NCBI GenBank assembly: GCA_036874045.1
Contig: CM072336.1
Location: 18,223,001 to 18,287,000 of the forward strand
Direction: 5' to 3'
Length of the DNA stretch: 64,000 bases
From: Cymodocea nodosa
Taxonomy: Eukaryota; Streptophyta; Magnoliopsida; Alismatales; Cymodoceaceae
The notes beneath the pieces are model-generated. The model saw only the letters and a program-made list of their open reading frames with translations. It was not told where the DNA came from and searched no databases. This document shows, piece after piece, positions 59,081-64,000 of this stretch (positions are counted from its first letter, which is position 1; the number at the start of each line of letters is the position of its first letter). The position numbers and the translations under genes are program-made.

Positions 59081-60254
59081 TAATGGTAGCATCAAAACTA
59101 GGTGGATCAGCATCCTCCACCTCACTAACTACTTGTAGGGCAAAAGCGACCATATTATTGTAGTCATACCTCTATGGAGGGTGAACATCCCTCCTAGGAC
59201 GATCTCTGGCAACACACCTTGGACGTGTGTCCTCAACAAACTCATCTCCTCGATCATCTTCTGAAATCAAACGTTGATCTATATCAATAGGAATAGATTG
59301 ATCAGAAATCAACGGTTGATTCAAATCAAGCTCCACCTGCTTAGGAGTATTAGGTGGATCCAAAATTGTTGGCTTTTCTTTCTTATGCATCAAAGAAACC
59401 TCATCAAAGGTAATATCCCTGCTATAAATGACCTTTCTTGTTTCTTTATCATATATTCTATATCCTTTTACTCTCATTCCATATCCCACAAAGATGCCTT
59501 CCTTGGCACGCGGCTCCAATTTACCATGATTCACATGGTAATATGTAGGACATCCAAATACTTTCAATTTGGAGTAGTTCACTGCTTTATCCATCCATAC
59601 TTCATAAGGGATCTTGTCATCAATTGCATTAGATGGTGACCTATTCACCAAATAGGAGGCTATGTTAACAACTTCAGCCCAAAAACATTTTTCTAGCCCA
59701 GCATGAGTGAGCATACATCTAGCTCTTTCCAACAATGTCCTATTAAGACATTCTGCAACTCCATTCTATTATGGAATTCCCTTGACAGTATAATGCCTAG
59801 TTATGCCTGCATCTCTACAAAAAATATCAAATTCATTTGAGCAAAATTCTAATCCATTATCTATTCTCAAGTATTTTACTTTCCTCCCTACTTAGTTTTC
59901 AACAATAGCCTTCCACTGTTTAAAGTTATTGAAGACCTCACTCTTGTGCTTCATAACGAAAACCCAAGTCATATGACTAAAGTCATCAACAATGGAGAGA
60001 AAATACTTAGAACCTGCTAAAGAGGGTTGTTGAGATGATCCCCAATAATCTGCATGGACATAATCCAACTTCCCCTTGGTAGAATGTTCTACTCTCCCAA
60101 AGGAAACACGTTTCTATTTCCCATAGATGCAATGCTTGCATAAATCAATATTTGTAAAGATATGACCATCTAACCTGCCAAGTGTGCTAAGCTTTTTCAT
60201 TCCCTTCAGACCCAAATGTTCTAACTTGGAATGCTAAATAGCTGACATAGACTG
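59081..60254 (-). pseudogene. Integrase of nested Copia
   Basis: From the upper end: the pre-integrase region (GRLDGHIFTN, CKHCIYGK), catalytic Asp in HADYWGSS, Asp in RIDNGLEFCS and Glu in NGVAECLNRTLLERA. Then come an open 187-codon piece with NIASYLVNRSPS, KVFGCPTYYHVNHGKLE and EGIFVGYGMRVKG, and an acidic linker to 59172, resuming to 59081. Internal stops include TAG after YGK, TAA after VEN, and a TAA-TAG pair before NGVAE, all at positions where Gln is usual. The catalytic triad is intact. Confidence 0.9.
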
Positions 60255-61475
60255 CTAATCACTTATTGTTGCAGCTACTGATCCAATGATAGGTTTGCCC
60301 TGAAGAATGTATAAAGATCCATCCTTGATTCCCTTCATTATTACTAGGGAACCTTTCAAAACGTGAAGTTTACCTCCTCCACCTGAAAAACTAAAACCTT
60401 TCTGATCAAGAGCCATTAGTGAAATAAGGCTCTTGCCCAACCTTGGCACATGCCAAACATCCTCCAAGACTTTGATTGTCCCATCATGCATTTTGAATCT
60501 GATAGATCCAATACCTGCTCTGTCACAAACATCATTATCTGCTAAAGTGACCTATCCACCATTTACCTCCTCATATGTATGGAAATATTCTCTGTTGGGA
60601 GTCATATGATGTGATGCACCCGAATCCATAATCCAACTCTGATCGGAGTAGACACTACAACAAACAGTAAAGGAGAAATCACAGTCAGATCTTGAGTCTC
60701 CATTTTCAGCGATTGTTGCATTTCCCTTAGTCTTCAATTTAGGGCAGTTTACCTTCTAATGCCCCTTTTCCTTGCAATAATTGCAAGTGTCCTTGGAATT
60801 TCTACCTCTGGACTTACTTCTACCTCTGCACCTATTGTCTCTTCTACTCTACCATCCTCTAGACTCTGAATGATGCACTATCAAACCTGATCCGCTAGCA
60901 TCATTGCTACCATGAGTAGCCAAATGTCTCAATTCTCTAGAATGAAGACTCGATCTTACCTCCTCCAAGGTAATAATGTCTTTGCCAACCACAAAAGATT
61001 GCACAAAATTCTCAAAGGAGAGAGGGAGAGATACCAATAAAATGAGAGTAGCATCCTCATCTTCCACTATAACACCAATGTTCCTCAGCTCCATGAGAAT
61101 GGTGTTGAGTTGATCCAAATGTTGCTTCAATGGTGTACCTTCCTTCATTCTGAGAGAGAACAACCTTTGCTTCAACAACAGCTTATTCGTAAGAGACTTA
61201 GTCATATACAGAGATTCTAACTTATTCCAAAGACCCAAAGCTGTATTTTCATCTGCTACCTCAATGATTACCTCATCTGATAAACATAGTAGAATAGTCA
61301 AATGTGCCTTCTCCTCTTGCTATTCAAATTTAGTAGACTTCTTATCTAGGGTTGTCTCCACATTTAAGGGAGCCCAAATACCCTACTGTTTCAAAAGTTC
61401 TTTCATCTTAATTTGCCACAAACTAAAGTTGTTCTTGCCATTGAACTTCTCAACTTTCGAAGCTGAAGATGCCAT
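60255..61475 (-). pseudogene. Gag and protease of nested Copia
   Basis: Gag starts at 61475 (MASSASKVEKFNGKNNFSLW), has a TAG after LLKQ, then the UBN2 capsid (ADENTALGLWNKLESLYMTK, LKQRLFSLRMKEG, 61301-60849) and a zinc knuckle CNYCKEKGH...KVNC near 60770 with a stop inside. Protease has WIMDSGASHHMTPNR (60640) and, after a TAG, FxxVWHVPxLGKSLISL-type residues (60491-60255). Length and order are typical of Copia gag-protease. The many stops make it nonfunctional. Confidence 0.9.
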
Positions 61476-61684
61476 GATAATAGAACAACATAAATACAGC
61501 AAGCAAATACCAAAGAATTCAGACAACAAACAAGCACAAAATTTGCTATCCCAAAGTTGAAGACGAATCTTTCATTCAAAATATCCTAACCAACAAATGT
61601 AGCTATCGAATTCAAAAGATCACTTGCAAAGAATCCCAAGAAAACAAAGATGAGCCAAAATCACACGTATTGTCTTAAGAAACA

Positions 61685-61790
61685 AAAGGAATTCCCAAAG
61701 AACTTCCAAAGAATTCCAAAGAACTTCAAAAGAATTCTAAAGAATTCCAAAGAACTGCAAAAGAATTCCAAAGAACTGGCCACACTCAAT
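61685..61790. repeat. Short tandem array of AAAGAATTCC / AAAGAACTTC
   Basis: About eight imperfect units of 10-13 bases, e.g. CCAAAGAATTCCAAAGAACT. Confidence 0.85.
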
Positions 61791-61984
61791 CTACTTGAAA
61801 AAAGTCGAAAAAGAATTCTGTAGAATCACAACAAACTTCAAAAGTTATGATAGGAATTCTTACTACTTGTTTCACCAATGCGGAAATGACAGATGACCAA
61901 GTGCACGTTGTCATGATTCAAGATCGCGAGCGTCGTATAAGAACTCTAATCACGGATGCTTGTCACGAATACAAGTCGCGAGCA

Positions 61985-62320
61985 AAGATTGCGTGAGCAA
62001 ACCGTGAGCATTAGCGTTGGGCGAGGAATGTGAGCGATTGCACATGGGCACTAGCGTGGGCAAAGGCGTAGGTGAATGCGCGCGGGTGCTGGCGTGGGCG
62101 AGGACGTGAGCGGTCGTGCGGGTGTTGGCGTGGGCAAAGACGCAAACGATCGCGTGGGCAAGAACACAGGTAATTGCGCGGGCGAGAACGCAGGCGATCG
62201 CGTGGGCGTCGGGCATCGAGCGTCGGGCGTCGGGCGTCAAACGCGAGCGTCGGGTGTGTGCGTCGGGCACGAGCGTCGGGTGTGTGCGTCGGGCACGAGC
62301 GTCCACTTTGTGCGTTGGCC
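61985..62320. repeat. GC-rich minisatellite
   Basis: Imperfect units around GCGTGGGC(G/A)A(G/A)(G/A)ACG at 62000-62210, then GAGCGTCGGGTGTGTGCGTC-type 26-bp units repeated at least twice (about 62240-62300). It is the only strongly GC-rich stretch outside the gene at the left end. Confidence 0.9.
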
Positions 62321-62388
62321 AAAATCTTTCTTTTCTTCTTTCAAAGCAAATCCATGGCCAACTCCTCAAGCTTTGCTTTGATACCACT

Positions 62389-62692
62389 TGTTATGCAAAG
62401 AGAAGTATGGAAAGGGAGAAGCTTGGACACGTGGAGAAGAAAGAAGAAGACAAAAGAGAGAAACGTGTGAAGTAAAAGAAACACCAAGGTTTAACGTGGT
62501 TCCCCAATTGGGTACGTTCATGGATGGAGCTCAACTAATTGATTCTCTTCTAGGTGATCACAAGGGGATACAAGATTCATCTTCATACAAAAGCACACGT
62601 TGTGGGCCTATTTATAACATTTGTGTACCCCAAGTGGCCAAGGATAAAAATACCCCTACGTGTAACAAACTAATTCAAGACACATAATAACA
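62389..62692 (-). repeat. 5' LTR of nested Copia
   Basis: 304 bp, about 96% identical to 48441-48744 by direct comparison. Adjacent primer site at 62375-62386. Confidence 0.95.
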
Positions 62693-63706
62693 GCATCAAA
62701 GAGAAGAATCATTGAAAAATGGAAAACTCTATTCCATTGCACAAGCTGGATAGGATTTTGTTTCAGGAATCCCAATAGATGTCACAAATATCGAATTACA
62801 AGCATACACTCTAAGGTATTGTATCACATTAGTGCATAATGTTTCTTTTAATACAATGGACAGTTTTTTACAACATGCTGCAAGCCAACATATAGTAGGA
62901 AATTTTGATGATATATATACAAATGATATCAATCTTGATGATATTTTTGATAACATAGACACTGAGTCTATGAATTTTGATGATATTTCATCTGAAGAGG
63001 AGTTAAATTATCAGAAAGAAAATAGGTTTATCAGTTGGGATGGGACATTAAAAGTTTAGCTAAAGATCCAACTACTAACAATCCAATGAGATTACTAAAT
63101 GATTTAAATAGCCAAACACGTTTTATTGCAAAAATACTATATGCTTCACTCTTTCAAAGGTTTGGTGATGGTGTAGAGGTTGGCAGATGTTGTCTTTATG
63201 CTACATATGCATTAATTAACCATATACAGGTGAACTGGTATGATATTTTCATTTCTCATATCTTAAACTTGTAGAGTAAATTATTTTATGGTGATACACT
63301 TTTGAGAATTGTGGCAAGTCAAACAGATATTACACCTTGGCCATAGAAAAAATTAAAATCAAGATCTTTCTCTACAAAGGAACTACAAAAATACCAGGAA
63401 GTAGATGCACCTATAATTCAACAGCAACAACAAGATCGGCAAACTCTATCACAACAGCAACAGCAATAGTCGACACAATTTTTAGAACAATAGCAACATA
63501 CAGATACACATATAGGTATACATACAAATACAAATACAAGTACACATATAAACATAAATACTGAATTTTTACAACAACCATCATAAGTTTCAGAAACTAA
63601 TTTAGATCAAGGAATAATTTATCAGATCAACAGAGTAAGTACAGAAATTGCAAGGCAAATTTCAAATACTCTGATCAATCTTTTTCAAAGACAAAGAGGC
63701 TTGTGA
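62693..63706 (+). pseudogene. Envelope-like ORF, family B, C-terminal part
   Basis: Continues the ORF cut at 48440. Pieces are an acidic Asp-rich part (62832-63059), RLLNDLNSQTRFIAKILYAS, CLYATYALINHIQVNWYDIF, KLFYGDTLLRI, a Gln/Thr/Tyr-rich region with many stops (63400-63560) and the C-terminal helix (QINRVSTEIARQISNTLIN) ending at TGA 63704-63706. It lacks part of the core seen in 26365-26577. It is the closest relative of 25671-26973. Confidence 0.82.
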
Positions 63707-64000
63707 TTATACAAATTATGTATTGCATGTTAATTTATTGTAATTTGTTATTAAAACTTACTTGTGTAATATTTGTAAACTGTTTACTACATTTAATGAT
63801 CATATACTTGTTTTTAACAATTTATGTTTAAAACAGTTTTATTTAAACAATTTATTCTTATCCACAATAGTTATGCATGTTTAAAAAGAAAAAGAAAAAA
63901 TAAACAAAGTCTTTTTGAATGATATATACTTAGCAAACTTTTTCTTCCTTACATTTTATTTACTTTTTTATAATGCCAAAAAGGGGGAGAAGATAGATTA
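63707..64000 (+). other. 3' noncoding region of family-B element with purine tract
   Basis: AT-rich, then CCAAAAAGGGGGAGAAG at 63976-63992. By comparison with 25371-25440 the 3' LTR should start about 55 bases beyond the right edge. Confidence 0.7.

Larger units (their letters stand above)
61476..62388 (-). other. Leader of nested Copia with minisatellites
   Basis: Untranslated leader between LTR and gag. It contains an AAAGAATTC-type array (61685-61790) and a GC-rich array (61985-62320), annotated separately. The primer site for initiator tRNA-Met (TGGTATCAAAGC, minus) is at 62375-62386. Open frames on both strands through the GC-rich array are by-products of composition. Confidence 0.8.
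48441..62692 (-). mobile_element. Ty1/Copia element nested in family B, itself split by a Ty3 element
   Basis: LTRs of 304 bp at each end (TGTTATGC ... ATAATAACA, perfect TGTTAT/ATAACA ends), with flanks GCAGC and GCATC (one mismatch). Minus-strand order is leader, gag, protease, integrase, RT, RNase H. The two LTRs differ at about 12 of 304 positions, 11 of them transitions. About 8.7 kb of it is the inserted element 50334-59075. Many coding stops, so inactive. The C-terminal pol sequence is closest, among those here, to 8586-8777. Confidence 0.93.
37389..64000 (+). mobile_element. Sirevirus-like Copia element, family B, 3' end outside window
   Basis: The order is 5' LTR, primer site, gag, protease, integrase, RT/RNase H, spacer, envelope-like ORF and purine tracts, matching family A. 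Two later insertions lie in it: a solo A LTR at 40485-42322 and a nested Copia at 48441-62692. Without them the visible part is about 10.5 kb. It ends at 63978-64000 with a purine tract just before where the 3' LTR is expected. Every coding part has stops, so it is a dead copy. Confidence 0.92.

Noticed and set aside
62011-62475. Arg/Ala/His-rich open frames in several registers
   Set aside because: Produced by the GC-rich minisatellite; they exist on both strands and have no start context or domain.

Overview
This is a flowering-plant nuclear window. It holds one ordinary gene fragment, the first coding exon of a membrane-type UDP-glucuronate decarboxylase at 380-994 on the minus strand. That exon ends in what looks like a minor-spliceosome AT-AC donor. 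Almost everything else is AT-rich, nested, partly decayed transposable-element sequence. The lineage cannot be named from the sequence.

Layout. 1-1184: UDP-glucuronate decarboxylase exon, the start of its intron and its short upstream region. 1185-4002: a decayed PIF/Harbinger-like DNA transposon, split by a solo LTR (2244-3461) with duplication AAATG. 4003-9170: patchwork of a chimeric Ty3-type LTR (5700-7866), a mitochondria-like stretch (about 7966-8585) and the 3' end of a Ty1/Copia element (8586-9170). 9171-25370: a three-level nest. A minus-strand family-B LTR is split by a solo LTR (family D, duplication ATTAC), which is split by a complete 12.9-kb Sirevirus-like Copia element (family A, 10147-23069, duplication GTTAT, two 1581-bp LTRs).

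25371-37388: broken pieces. They include an envelope-like ORF and a fold-back gag/RNase H chimera of family B, and Athila-like gag, integrase and envelope-like pieces. The Athila-like pieces are split by a solo Ty3-type LTR (30765-32750, duplication GATGT) and a solo family-A LTR (34890-36502, duplication AAAGA). 37389-64000: a plus-strand family-B Sirevirus-like element running off the right edge. Its gag is split by a solo A LTR (40485-42322, duplication ATATT). Its envelope-like ORF is split by a second Copia element (48441-62692, minus). That element is itself split by an Athila-like Ty3 element (50334-59075, minus, duplication TCCAC).

Most insertion sites were checked by target duplications, and at several sites the interrupted reading frame continues across the site. 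The least routine observations are five. (i) A probable U12-type AT-AC intron. (ii) An additional envelope-like domain shared by the Copia (Sirevirus) and Ty3 (Athila-like) elements. (iii) A Ty3-type LTR carrying a segment of Copia family-B LTR, seen at two loci with the same junction. (iv) LTRs of different superfamilies sharing arrays of short motifs (GTTGAGTTA, GATAGTTA, ACGTGTC). (v) A GC-rich minisatellite in the leader of one Copia element. No RNA genes, CRISPR arrays or bacterial-type systems were seen.
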